A DNA stretch of 9,952 nucleotides. Origin: Akkermansiaceae bacterium UBA4589 (GTDB taxonomy: Bacteria > Verrucomicrobiota > Verrucomicrobiia > Verrucomicrobiales > Akkermansiaceae). Location: contig DGJT01000048.1 of the NCBI GenBank assembly GCA_002387565.1, forward strand, positions 1-9,952, written 5' to 3'. The notes beneath the pieces were generated by a model, which was not told the origin of the DNA, ran no database searches, and worked only from the letters and a program-made list of their open reading frames with translations. Of the stretch, positions 1 to 6,962 are shown one piece after another (the stretch's first letter is position 1; each line of letters begins with the position of its first letter). The position numbers and the translations under genes are program-made.

Positions 1-287
1 GCACCTGTAATCATGTTTTTAACATAATCGGCGTGACCTGGACAATCAACGTGTGCGTAGTGACGATTTTCAGTCTCATACTCAACGTGTGCAGTAGAAA
101 TAGTAATACCACGCTCACGCTCTTCTGGAGCTGAATCAATATCTGCATAAGACTTAGCTTCTGAACCATTGGCCTCAGCGAGAACCATAGAGATTGCAGC
201 AGTAAGAGTTGTTTTACCGTGGTCAACGTGACCAATTGTTCCCACGTTAACGTGAGGTTTGTTTCTTTCGAATGCTTCCTTAGCCAT
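1..287 (-). CDS. tuf: Elongation factor Tu, N-terminal part (runs off the left edge)
   Basis: EF-Tu is the GTPase that carries aminoacyl-tRNA to the ribosome in the cytoplasm. The visible 95 residues begin MAKEAFERNKPHVNVGTIG, typical of bacterial EF-Tu. The G1/P-loop GHVDHGKT is at residues 19-26, the switch I RGITI with its conserved Thr at 59-63, and the G3 motif DCPGH at 81-85. The rest of the GTPase domain and domains 2-3 lie outside the window. The start is ATGATGGCT. I chose the second ATG because the family begins MAKE/MSKE, but position 290 is equally possible. No Shine-Dalgarno sequence is visible upstream, which is striking for one of the most highly expressed genes in a cell. The gene follows tRNA-Thr by about 60 nt and is probably co-transcribed with it. 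Confidence 0.97.
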   Translation of the reverse strand, partial: MAKEAFERNKPHVNVGTIGHVDHGKTTLTAAISMVLAEANGSEAKSYADIDSAPEERERGITISTAHVEYETENRHYAHVDCPGHADYVKNMITG

Positions 288-349
288 CATAATAATTAAG
301 TTGTTTTAAATTTGTTTTGTATAGTTGCCGTTAGTTTTGCTTGTAACCC

Positions 350-424
<75 letters not shown>

Positions 425-476
425 AAAACTCAATAAGCTGTTTACAAAAACGTAAACCATACAAAAGCGGATTGAG

Positions 477-504
477 AAAATAGCATAGAAGACCCCGCTG
501 TCAA
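477..504 (-). promoter_or_regulatory. Sigma70-type promoter for tRNA-Thr and tuf
   Basis: On the minus strand a perfect -35 box TTGACA (499-504) is separated by 16 nt from the -10-like TATTTT (477-482). Transcription would start near 470, about 45 nt before the tRNA 5' end. Position and quality fit a strong housekeeping promoter driving tRNA-Thr and tuf. The start point is inferred, not seen. Confidence 0.6.
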
Positions 505-543
505 CAAAAAACTCACTTGCCTAAGCACTTTTTATTTTAACCC

Positions 544-566
544 TTGATTTTCCTAATGAAAATCAA
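544..566. repeat. Perfect 9-bp AT-rich inverted repeat, possible weak terminator of the sulfatase gene
   Basis: TTGATTTTC (544-552) and GAAAATCAA (558-566) are perfect inverted copies around a 5-nt loop. The hairpin lies 28 nt beyond the sulfatase stop codon. The following minus-strand bases are AT-rich but hold no clean T-run, and the stem is mostly A-T, so intrinsic termination is only a possibility. Confidence 0.35.
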
Positions 567-594
567 AGTGAGAAGACTTCAAAATCAACCAAAA

Positions 595-2055
595 CTAAGG
601 ACGCCATGGTTGAGCATTTTCACCCTTAGGCTCAAGAAACTTAGCATCTACCTCTTGGTACCAAGCATGTAGTTTAGCTCGCATTTGTTCAACCTTATCT
701 GGCATTTGCGAGGCTAAATCTTGTTGCTCACCTATATCATTTTTTAAATCATAAAGATGCACGCGCCCATCTTCGTAACGCTCAATGAGCTTATAGTCAC
801 CTTGCCTGATAGCTCCACTTGGAATTCCTCCTTGGTTACTATAATGAGGATAGTGCCAATATAGAGCATCCCTGTTAAGACTATCTCCCTTGAGTGCCGG
901 CGTTAAATCTAAGCCATCTACAAGCTGCTCAACTTCTAAACTAGCTGCGGCAGCCACTGTAGGCAATAAATCAATCGAAGAGATAGGCTCTGAGCTCACA
1001 GAGCCCGGCTGAGTCACTCCTGGGTATCTAATAATCCAAGGCTCTCGTATCCCTCCTTCATAAGTCCAGCCTTTGCCTCCTCTTAGAGGTAAGTTACTCG
1101 TAGGAGACCCCTCAGATGTGGACAAACCTCCATTATCAGAAGTAAATACAACAATCGTATTATCACTTAACCCTGAGTCTTCTAAACCTTTGAGAACCTT
1201 GCCGATAGCTTCATCCATGGCTTCCACCATAGCTGCATAAACGGCATGCTTTTGCAAGATCCTCACATTGCGAGTTTTTTTACCAAACACTTGCTCCTCT
1301 TGATCAAACTCTACACCATTAATTGCCTTAGCTTTTTGTTTATATTTTTCAACCAAATCAGGGCGACCCATCAGCGGAGTATGTACCGAATAAAAAGATA
1401 AATAAGCTAAAAATGGCTTATCTTTATTTTCCTCCATAAAAGCAACTGTCTCTCTAGCCAAGCGATTAGGCAGATGTTCACCATCTGGACTTTCAGACAT
1501 TTGAGGGTTCTCAAAAGGAGCAAAATACTTTTTACCCGTATAAGGACCTCCTCTATTATTGCCGCCAATATTAATATCAAAGCCTTGATTCTGCGGATAC
1601 AGCTCTTCCCCGTGACCTAAATGCCATTTTCCAGCAAAAAAAGTAGCATAATTTTTTTGCTTTAGCATTTCAGCTATTGTAATCTCTTCTGCTGGCATTT
1701 TGCTTATAAATGAAGCAGGATTAAATAATCCGCTACGCTTACCACCAAAGAAATTAGTAGCATCTACACGTGTTGGATATTTGCCTGTCAGTAAACTATA
1801 ACGCGTAGGAGAACACACTGGACTAGCTGCATAACCATCGGTAAACAGCATGCCTGACTTAGCCAAGGCATCAATATGAGGCGTCTCATAAAAAGAATCA
1901 GGATTATTAGCACCTACATCCATATAGCCTAAATCATCAACTAAAAATACTAAGAAATTGGGTGTTTCCTCTTTAGCACAACTTAATGCTAAAAATGCAC
2001 TCAAGCCTAAAATGAACAACTTAACTAAATGATGAATATTGGTTAATTTTTGCAT
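595..2055 (-). CDS. Secreted lipoprotein sulfatase, arylsulfatase family (S1, formylglycine-dependent)
   Basis: This 486-residue protein belongs to the type I sulfatase family, which hydrolyses sulfate esters. In sulfatase-rich marine and host-associated bacteria such enzymes usually act on sulfated polysaccharides. A lipoprotein signal peptide occupies residues 1-25, with lipobox LALS-C26, so it is probably membrane-anchored outside the cytoplasm. The catalytic set is complete: metal ligands D40-D41, the formylglycine signature CSPTR with C81 as the residue to be oxidised and R85, K143 and H145 in GKWHLGH, H225, D307-N308 in SDNGG, and K328. The length is normal for the family. The C81 form implies a maturase elsewhere in the genome, since none is in this window. 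The start is ATG at 2055, immediately before the signal peptide, without a Shine-Dalgarno sequence. The gene stands alone, with 118 nt to hemW upstream. The exact substrate cannot be told from sequence alone. Confidence 0.93.
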   Translation of the reverse strand: MQKLTNIHHLVKLFILGLSAFLALSCAKEETPNFLVFLVDDLGYMDVGANNPDSFYETPHIDALAKSGMLFTDGYAASPVCSPTRYSLLTGKYPTRVDATNFFGGKRSGLFNPASFISKMPAEEITIAEMLKQKNYATFFAGKWHLGHGEELYPQNQGFDINIGGNNRGGPYTGKKYFAPFENPQMSESPDGEHLPNRLARETVAFMEENKDKPFLAYLSFYSVHTPLMGRPDLVEKYKQKAKAINGVEFDQEEQVFGKKTRNVRILQKHAVYAAMVEAMDEAIGKVLKGLEDSGLSDNTIVVFTSDNGGLSTSEGSPTSNLPLRGGKGWTYEGGIREPWIIRYPGVTQPGSVSSEPISSIDLLPTVAAAASLEVEQLVDGLDLTPALKGDSLNRDALYWHYPHYSNQGGIPSGAIRQGDYKLIERYEDGRVHLYDLKNDIGEQQDLASQMPDKVEQMRAKLHAWYQEVDAKFLEPKGENAQPWRP

Positions 2056-2173
2056 ATATAAATGAAATTTTGATCAATTAGCCTTAACCCTTATTTAAAC
2101 GGTTTCCAAATAAAAAATATGAATAAGGTTAACTATGAGTAATAAGGTCTTATAATTAAAGGCTTTTGTCTAT

Positions 2174-3304
2174 TTATCTCATCAGATGCTCGACGATACC
2201 ATCTACGAGCAGCTTACCTTGCCCTTTGAGGCTTAGGTTTTCTGAACCTTGTTCATCTGACCTCCAATAAGCGTAGCCTTGGTCGATAATATCTTGTATC
2301 GCTTGTCTATTGACCTGCCCAAGGTGCTGTTTGGCAATCCCAGTATTCGTGCGCAACATCAACGCTATGCGTTCAATCTCCCAATCTTTGCGGCCAAGCA
2401 CCTCTTTAGTTGGCGTAAAATCTCTCGATTCAGCTTGAGCGATATAAGCATCTGTCGAACTCACATTCTCATAACGCACAAAACCATCGCCTTCATTGAT
2501 GGTTGAAACAGCTGAAGGCCCCAATCCTAAATAGTCTTTACCTTCCCAATAACCTTTATTGTGTATGGATTCACAACCTGGCTTAGCGTAATTAGAGGTT
2601 TCATAATGATCATAACCTAAACTCGTCAGGTAACTATCAGCCATGCTAAAGAATCCCTCATCTAAAATTTCATTACTTCTCAATAGGCCTTTTTGCCTCG
2701 GTTCATAAAAAGGCGTATTCTGCTCATAGGTCAAATGATAGCAAGAAATGCTCGTTGGGTTGAGCTCCGTCATCTGCTCAAGGCTCGACTCCCACGACGC
2801 CAAACTCTGATTGGGCAAACCAAAGATTAAATCCAAATTCGTCTTTAAACCCGCAGCTTGTAGATAACTCGCTGCCTGCTTTGCCTCATCCGCGCTGTGA
2901 TCACGCCCAAGAAACGCTAATTCCTTAGCATGAAAAGACTGAATCCCAAGCGAAGCCCTGCCAAAACCTAAGTCAGCAAACAACTGCGCCTTAGCTGCAT
3001 CAAATGTTCTGGGATTCGTCTCAATAGAAATTTCACCCAATTGCGCAAAATCTAATCTCTCAGCAAACCCCTCCATCAAAGTCGTGATAGCCTTAGCGCT
3101 TAATAACGAGGGCGTCCCCCCTCCAAAATACAACGTTTCAAAATCAGCCACATTTAACCCATGCTGCTCAACTCTGCGATCAAACTCAATGAGCAAAGCA
3201 TCCACAAATGCCAACATCTGCGCCTGCGCACTTGGCTGATGCTTGTAAAACGAGCAATAAGGACAAATCTTATGGCAAAAAGGAATATGGATATAAAGTA
3301 ACAC
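2174..3304 (-). CDS. hemW: Radical SAM heme chaperone HemW
   Basis: HemW is a cytoplasmic radical-SAM-related protein that binds heme and delivers it to target enzymes. It is often mislabelled as oxygen-independent coproporphyrinogen oxidase. The 376 residues start with the cluster-binding motif C10-x3-C14-x2-C17 followed by S-F. The position occupied by a fourth Cys in true HemN is Phe here. GGGTPS (61-66), ETNP (95-98) and IFGLP (160-164) are typical of the family. The HNxxYW signature at H248-W253, with the preceding YETSNYA, separates HemW from HemN. The start must be GTG at 3304: an in-frame TAA lies six bases upstream, and the first cysteine follows after only nine residues. There is no Shine-Dalgarno sequence. 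The gene follows the membrane protein gene by 23 nt and is probably the last gene of the mazG transcript. Confidence 0.93.
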   Translation of the reverse strand: MLLYIHIPFCHKICPYCSFYKHQPSAQAQMLAFVDALLIEFDRRVEQHGLNVADFETLYFGGGTPSLLSAKAITTLMEGFAERLDFAQLGEISIETNPRTFDAAKAQLFADLGFGRASLGIQSFHAKELAFLGRDHSADEAKQAASYLQAAGLKTNLDLIFGLPNQSLASWESSLEQMTELNPTSISCYHLTYEQNTPFYEPRQKGLLRSNEILDEGFFSMADSYLTSLGYDHYETSNYAKPGCESIHNKGYWEGKDYLGLGPSAVSTINEGDGFVRYENVSSTDAYIAQAESRDFTPTKEVLGRKDWEIERIALMLRTNTGIAKQHLGQVNRQAIQDIIDQGYAYWRSDEQGSENLSLKGQGKLLVDGIVEHLMR

Positions 3305-3327
3305 TAATTAAGAAAAGAAGAGAATAG

Positions 3328-4029
3328 TTACTTAGGAGCAGCCACCATCATACGGTAAACCATAGGTATCAGTGTGATACAAGATAGGATGGGGCCAAGC
3401 TTAGCATCTTGGAAGCTCAGCGCCACAGAAAGGATGAGTAACACTATCCATAGGCCCATGAGCATCAAGCGTGTAGGACTCACCTGCTTTAGAGGTAAGC
3501 AGCTTGATAGTTCATGCTTACGCATCGTAAAATAAATAATTACCATCGATAGCGTTAGACCTACTAACACCAAAAAGCTCTCATTAATAATGGGAATCAG
3601 CACCGTATCTGTCGAAGGGTGATAATCAAAACGCTCTTGGCGCATTGTATAATACCTCACTATCAGAGGGATTTGTAATACGCACACTCCCATCCATACA
3701 CTCATAAAACCAATAATTTTAAGACCTTTATTCAATACGAGCCAAATACACAATGCCGCAATTAATCCTACACCTAGAGCAATCCAACTCTCTCCTGTGT
3801 CTACTAGATGCTTGTGTGGTGTTTCATACTGCTCCAATCCAGCATGCCAGGCTGCCGCTTGCTCTGTATGTGAGAAATCTTGGATTTGATTGAGCACTTT
3901 ATTAACAGCATCAGGCTCGGTATAGACAGTGTACGACATACCTTGATGGCGCATATTAAGCCCCAAAAAGATAAAAGCGATGGCCGCCACAGCAACTAGG
4001 GCGCTTAAAATGACGGTTACTCGTTTCAT
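3328..4029 (-). CDS. Membrane protein of unknown function, about six transmembrane helices
   Basis: I do not recognise a family for this 233-residue protein. Hydrophobic segments at about residues 5-24, 81-99, 104-125, 148-168, 187-205 and 209-228 predict six membrane helices. A hydrophilic loop of about 55 residues (26-80) follows the first helix and is probably outside the cytoplasm. No catalytic motif or repeated conserved histidines are evident. Its ATG overlaps the mazG stop codon in an ATGA (4026-4029), so translation is probably coupled to mazG, and hemW follows 23 nt later. The coupling argues for a real gene, but the neighbours, a nucleotide hydrolase and a heme chaperone, do not point to a common function. 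Confidence 0.8.
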   Translation of the reverse strand: MKRVTVILSALVAVAAIAFIFLGLNMRHQGMSYTVYTEPDAVNKVLNQIQDFSHTEQAAAWHAGLEQYETPHKHLVDTGESWIALGVGLIAALCIWLVLNKGLKIIGFMSVWMGVCVLQIPLIVRYYTMRQERFDYHPSTDTVLIPIINESFLVLVGLTLSMVIIYFTMRKHELSSCLPLKQVSPTRLMLMGLWIVLLILSVALSFQDAKLGPILSCITLIPMVYRMMVAAPK

Positions 4030-4898
4030 GATGATTTATGTTGCTTAAGGCTGTTCCATACCTCGAGCATTTCTGCACGTGTGGACTCTTGCACACTAGT
4101 GCCTTGCTCATTGAGCTGTGATTCCATCGCATGAAAACGCTCAATAAATTTTTGATTCGCTTGATGCAACAGTTCATCAGGGTGCAAGCCTGCCTTGGTC
4201 ACCACATTTATCATGGCAAATAAGGCGTCGCCTATTTCTTCAGTGTAGCGCTCTAAGCTCTCGCTAGATTTAGCCTGCTTGAGCTCAGCTATTTCTTCTT
4301 CGAGTTTTTCTAGGGCCTGCTCGACATTTTGCCACTCAAAGCCCACTTTGGAGACTCTGCGCTGAATTTTGTAAGCTTTGAGCAAGGGAGGCAGACCTAA
4401 GCCTACCTGACTCAGGTAACCTTGCATCTCACCTTCTGAAATACCTGCTGCTAATTTTTCCTGCTTCTTTATCTGCTCCCATTGGGTAAGCACTTCAGCC
4501 GAGTCTTCAGCCTGTGCACTCGACTCCTTGGCAAATACATGGGGATGACGGCGCACTAATTTTTCACACAACTCATAAGCGAGCTCATCGAGATTAAAAT
4601 CACCATTATCTTCGGCAATTTGTGCATGAAATACTGATTGTAGCAACAAATCTCCTAACTCTTCTTTGAGGTGCTGCTTGTCTCCTTCATGAATGGCATC
4701 AACAACCTCGTAGGTCTCCTCAATCATATAAGAAATCAAGCTTTCATGGGTCTGCTCAATATCCCAAGGACAACCATCAGGCTGACGCAAGCGAAACATA
4801 ATCGCTCGCAAACGATTCAGTTGCTCTGGTAGCGAGCTAGTCTCAATGATTTTGTCATCAGACCATCTTTGAGAACTTTTTTGTGTGTTAGCCATCAT
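4026..4898 (-). CDS. mazG: Nucleoside triphosphate pyrophosphohydrolase MazG
   Basis: MazG hydrolyses nucleoside triphosphates to monophosphates and pyrophosphate, cleaning the nucleotide pool of abnormal bases; in Escherichia coli it also affects starvation responses. The 290 residues contain both MazG domains. The N-terminal one has CPWDIEQTH (43-51), the metal-binding EExxE at 60-64 and ExxD at 80-83, and RRHPHVF (116-122). The C-terminal one has KVGFEW (184-189), EExxE-like residues at 201-205 and ExxD at 221-224. Family members are usually near 260-270 residues, so this copy has a slightly long N-terminus. The start is tandem ATGATG (4898/4895) without a Shine-Dalgarno sequence, 11 nt after the ABM-domain gene. 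Its stop overlaps the start of the membrane protein gene. Both domains keep their acidic residues, so the enzyme is probably active. Confidence 0.95.
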   Translation of the reverse strand: MMANTQKSSQRWSDDKIIETSSLPEQLNRLRAIMFRLRQPDGCPWDIEQTHESLISYMIEETYEVVDAIHEGDKQHLKEELGDLLLQSVFHAQIAEDNGDFNLDELAYELCEKLVRRHPHVFAKESSAQAEDSAEVLTQWEQIKKQEKLAAGISEGEMQGYLSQVGLGLPPLLKAYKIQRRVSKVGFEWQNVEQALEKLEEEIAELKQAKSSESLERYTEEIGDALFAMINVVTKAGLHPDELLHQANQKFIERFHAMESQLNEQGTSVQESTRAEMLEVWNSLKQHKSS

Positions 4899-4909
4899 TA
4901 CTTAACTGA

Positions 4910-5200
4910 CTACTTAACAAGTAGAGTAAGTGACTCGCTCATCTTGTCTTCGATTAAATCTGGTCCAAGGTCTTTGAAATTAAGGAAATGATCTGTAGTC
5001 TTATGCCCCTCTAAATAGTCAGCATTGGCCCATGTTTCTACGATAAGAAAATCGCCATCTTGGGTTTCATACAAATCATAGGTGATACAGCCAGCTTCAT
5101 CACGACTAGGTTTCACTAAACTCATGAGCAACTCTCTAAGTTCGTCTTCTTTACCCTCTACTGCATTAAAAATGATACTTTTTGTAATATAATGTTCCAT
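4910..5200 (-). CDS. Antibiotic biosynthesis monooxygenase (ABM) domain protein, YgiN-like
   Basis: This 96-residue protein has the small ferredoxin-like ABM fold: an N-terminal beta strand, a helix with the segment EDELRELLMSLVKPSRDEAGC (18-38), a central strand pair with YDLYETQ (41-47) and FLIVETWAN (51-59), then the helix with H66 and H71-F72. Full length matches the family. Members act as dimers; YgiN oxidises quinols, while others are heme-degrading or of unknown substrate. No feature here decides the substrate. The start is ATG at 5200 with no nearby Shine-Dalgarno sequence. It is the first gene of the run leading to mazG, the membrane protein and hemW, behind a promoter-like sequence at 5206-5234. 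Assignment to the domain is firm, but the reaction is not. Confidence 0.88.
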   Translation of the reverse strand: MEHYITKSIIFNAVEGKEDELRELLMSLVKPSRDEAGCITYDLYETQDGDFLIVETWANADYLEGHKTTDHFLNFKDLGPDLIEDKMSESLTLLVK

Positions 5201-5205
5201 GCTTT

Positions 5206-5234
5206 TTTTTAAAACGCCCTACTTCTAGAGTCAA
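5206..5234 (-). promoter_or_regulatory. Probable promoter of the ABM-mazG-membrane protein-hemW run
   Basis: On the minus strand TTGACT (5229-5234) is followed after 17 nt by TAAAAA (5206-5211). Only 5 nt separate the -10-like box from the ATG at 5200, so the transcript would begin at or next to the start codon. The -35 match is good. The -10 lies in a run of A, which weakens the call. Confidence 0.45.
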
Positions 5235-5358
5235 CCTATTTACAACAATTTTACCACAGCGAACATCAACAGCCTGAGAAGCAGCTGTTAAGAGCTACAA
5301 AAAACTAACTCAACCCCGAATAAATACGATTTAGCTGCCTTTTTGCGCCAAAAGAACC

Positions 5359-5943
5359 TTATTTAACAGCTATCCAGATTTCATTAGTCCTATACTTCTC
5401 CGGCGTCCATGGTGGATCGTAATAAGCGAGCTTCACTTCTCCTGCCTCTTTTAAGCCCTGTTGTGCTATCCATTGTTTAAGCGTAGCTGTTGCCTGCGCT
5501 ATAGCTGCTGAGTCATCGTACTTATAAAACCTAATCACAGCTATTTTTCCCGCCTTTATTTTATCGAGCTGTACTTGAGCGCTGCTAGGTTCAGGCGCTC
5601 CAGCTTTAGCCACTTGTGCCGGTATCACAAAACTCATTTCTCCTTGTTGGTCATCTGATTCACCTTGATTAGCTGTGGCTGTCATGATGACAGGAGCTGT
5701 CATAGCTATTTTCTGTTCAGAGGAGTTACCCTTATCAATATACTTAAATAACTGCCTAAACGCTCTATTGCTCGAATCTTGGTTAGTCATTTTTGCCGTA
5801 ACTAGAGGCATTTCTTGATAAGCTCTCAATTCAATGTCTCCCTCTTTTTTGACAACTTGATACGCTGGCTTCTCTAAGTCTTCGTTACACTGGGTAAACA
5901 ATAACAACAAAGCAGGGATTAGCATTAATTTGTAGTTCATCAT
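5359..5943 (-). CDS. SOUL-family heme-binding protein, probable lipoprotein
   Basis: SOUL/HBP-family proteins bind heme or related tetrapyrroles in several organisms; the bacterial members have no settled role. From ATG at 5943 the protein has 194 residues. The SOUL domain covers about 25-194, with KPAYQVVKKEGDIELRAY (25-42), the hallmark IAMTAPV (79-85), MSFVIPA (103-109) and a C-terminal PPWTPEKYRTNEIWI segment. The N-terminus has a hydrophobic stretch ending in Cys19, preceded by F-T-Q, which suggests a lipoprotein with an atypical lipobox (Gln at -1). A GTG at 5961 would add six residues, but it lies in a TATA-like stretch and is less likely. Tandem ATGATG is at 5943/5940, with no Shine-Dalgarno sequence and a TATACT box only 3-6 nt upstream. 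hemW also handles heme, but it is a separate transcription unit, so no link is claimed. Confidence 0.9.
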   Translation of the reverse strand: MMNYKLMLIPALLLLFTQCNEDLEKPAYQVVKKEGDIELRAYQEMPLVTAKMTNQDSSNRAFRQLFKYIDKGNSSEQKIAMTAPVIMTATANQGESDDQQGEMSFVIPAQVAKAGAPEPSSAQVQLDKIKAGKIAVIRFYKYDDSAAIAQATATLKQWIAQQGLKEAGEVKLAYYDPPWTPEKYRTNEIWIAVK

Positions 5944-6039
5944 ACAAGTATATAACGTCACTAAAACGGTGAATATTTATTATTTAAACAGCTTTATCAC
6001 ATAACTATATTAAATAGGACATTTAAACTCTCATTATTC

Positions 6040-6067
6040 TTGACAAAAAGATGCTAAAAATTAAAAT
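6040..6067 (+). promoter_or_regulatory. Orphan plus-strand promoter-like sequence
   Basis: A perfect -35 TTGACA (6040-6045) and a -10 TAAAAT (6062-6067) are separated by 16 nt, the same layout as the tuf promoter. It points away from the SOUL gene and into the 3' end of the minus-strand DUF4202 gene. No recognised gene follows on the plus strand, so it could drive a short RNA, a short peptide or antisense transcription, or be a chance match in AT-rich DNA. Confidence 0.3.
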
Positions 6068-6139
6068 AATTCCCACATGGAAGTTATTTATAATTGCACA
6101 TATCGTCGCAAAAAAGAGGCTTCCTATCTTATATTTCGT

Positions 6140-6247
6140 ATGAAATTTGCTTTGTTTGCATCTTTAGTTTCCCTTATTATTAGCCCCTTACCTCGCTCCT
6201 ACAAATCCAGAGCCTTTTTGAGGAGATTGAGCGAATCTTCTGAGTAG
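6140..6247 (+). other. Short plus-strand ORF with signal-peptide-like N-terminus (35 codons), doubtful
   Basis: The ORF reads MKFALFASLVSLIIS and then a basic tail, ending at TAG (6245-6247). Its last 49 nt overlap the 3' end of the DUF4202 gene on the other strand. The first 15 residues resemble a secretion signal: Lys2 and then a hydrophobic core. An in-frame ATG at 6077 would extend it upstream. It could be a remnant of a plus-strand gene, a small peptide, or chance. There is no Shine-Dalgarno sequence. Evidence is only its composition and the promoter-like sequence upstream. Confidence 0.15.
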
Positions 6248-6843
6248 TTGAGCTTAAGGGCAGCTTGGTTGCCTTTGGCTGACATTTTTTTCCACGTGCG
6301 GTGGATGATGTTGAGGAGTTTGTCCTCGTCTTTGGCTATGTCTCCTGCGGCAAAGGCAGGGAAATTGTACTGGAGGAACACGAGGCAGATAATATCCTCT
6401 AGGGTTTGGGTGTCTGCATGAGTTTTAAGGTGCTTTTTAGACAAGATGAGCTGCACTTGCTCTACCTCCTCCAAACTATAGCCTACTGGCTCCATAAGCA
6501 GCCCTATTTGCTCGGCATGGTAGCCCTTGAGGTAAGTACGCCATTGCAAATAGCCACTCCTGCCTAAGGGGTAGCTGCTGCGTGGCACTTTCCAACGGTA
6601 GATATGCTGGGCACGCACTGCAATCGACAGCGCCTCACTCGCCTCTGGCTCAAATGCCTCTAAGGTCTGCGACATACGTAAACCATAAAGGTAACGTTTA
6701 GGGTGAGACTCCCCCTGCCACTCTTCAAACTCAATATCCTCACGATTCGCTTTATCTATGAGCTCAACAATCGCTTGATAACGCTCTGATTGTTTGAACT
6801 CCTTGAACTGCTTGAAATTGTCACTCTGAACCGATTTCCCCAT
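6199..6843 (-). CDS. DUF4202 domain protein, function unknown
   Basis: The 214 residues match the DUF4202 family as I remember it, nearly end to end. The diagnostic block RAQHIYRWKVPRSSYPLGRSGYLQWR starts at residue 77; further conserved points are H109 in YHAEQ, QTLEDIICLVFLQY (146-159) and EDKLLNIIHRTWKKMS (173-188). The protein is soluble, mostly helical, with no signal peptide. The conserved His/Arg/Asp residues hint at a catalytic or phosphate-binding role, but no reaction is established to my knowledge. The start is ATG at 6843, with AAGG 8 nt upstream as a possible ribosome-binding site. The gene is divergent from higBA and separated from the SOUL gene by 255 nt. Its codon choice is somewhat more GC-rich than that of higBA. 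Confidence 0.85.
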   Translation of the reverse strand: MGKSVQSDNFKQFKEFKQSERYQAIVELIDKANREDIEFEEWQGESHPKRYLYGLRMSQTLEAFEPEASEALSIAVRAQHIYRWKVPRSSYPLGRSGYLQWRTYLKGYHAEQIGLLMEPVGYSLEEVEQVQLILSKKHLKTHADTQTLEDIICLVFLQYNFPAFAAGDIAKDEDKLLNIIHRTWKKMSAKGNQAALKLNYSEDSLNLLKKALDL

Positions 6844-6850
6844 GCCTCAA

Positions 6851-6879
6851 ACCTTACCAACAAAAAAGCCCCCTGTCAA
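6851..6879 (-). promoter_or_regulatory. Possible promoter of the DUF4202 gene
   Basis: On the minus strand a perfect TTGACA (6874-6879) is followed after 17 nt by TAAGGT (6851-6856), a poor -10 match of 3 in 6. If used, transcription would begin about 7 nt later, next to the ATG at 6843. The -35 box overlaps a short TGTC-N5-GACA inverted repeat (6874-6886). Confidence 0.35.
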
Positions 6880-6912
6880 AACGACAAGTCGCATGCTGTG
6901 TTTTATGACTGA

Positions 6913-6945
6913 CAAACAGAAATATATTGACGCCAAACAGAAATA
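6913..6945 (+). promoter_or_regulatory. Direct repeat framing the higBA promoter, probable operator
   Basis: The 12-mer CAAACAGAAATA occurs exactly twice, at 6913-6924 and 6934-6945. The copies are offset by 21 bp, two turns of the helix, so both face the same side. The first lies just upstream of the -35 box, the second inside the spacer between -35 and -10. HigA-type antitoxins repress their own promoters, so these are the natural candidates for HigA or HigBA binding. Operators of this family are more often inverted repeats, which makes the assignment an inference. Confidence 0.5.
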
Positions 6946-6955
6946 GCCTTATTAT
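6927..6955 (+). promoter_or_regulatory. higBA promoter
   Basis: TTGACG (6927-6932, 5 of 6 matches) and TATTAT (6950-6955, 5 of 6) are separated by exactly 17 nt. Seven bases then lead to the ATG at 6963, so transcription would begin at or one base before the start codon. The box also argues against starts at 6927 and 6954, which fall inside promoter elements. Confidence 0.6.
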
Positions 6956-6962
6956 GAGATTA

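Noticed and set aside
11..235. A 74-codon minus-strand open frame inside tuf
   Set aside because: It is out of frame with the unmistakable EF-Tu reading frame, which covers the same bases.
2056..2173. Promoter or terminator between hemW and the sulfatase
   Set aside because: The stretch is AT-rich, with repeated AATAAGG and scattered TTAA-like boxes, but no -35/-10 pair at proper spacing and no stable hairpin with a T-run.
2279..2506. A 75-codon plus-strand open frame inside hemW
   Set aside because: It is antisense to the conserved hemW sequence and has no recognisable domain or ribosome-binding site.
5263..5300. Inverted repeat AACAGC/GCTGTT between the SOUL and ABM genes as a terminator
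   Set aside because: It has a short 6-bp stem, a 10-nt loop, and no T-run following it in the minus-strand direction.
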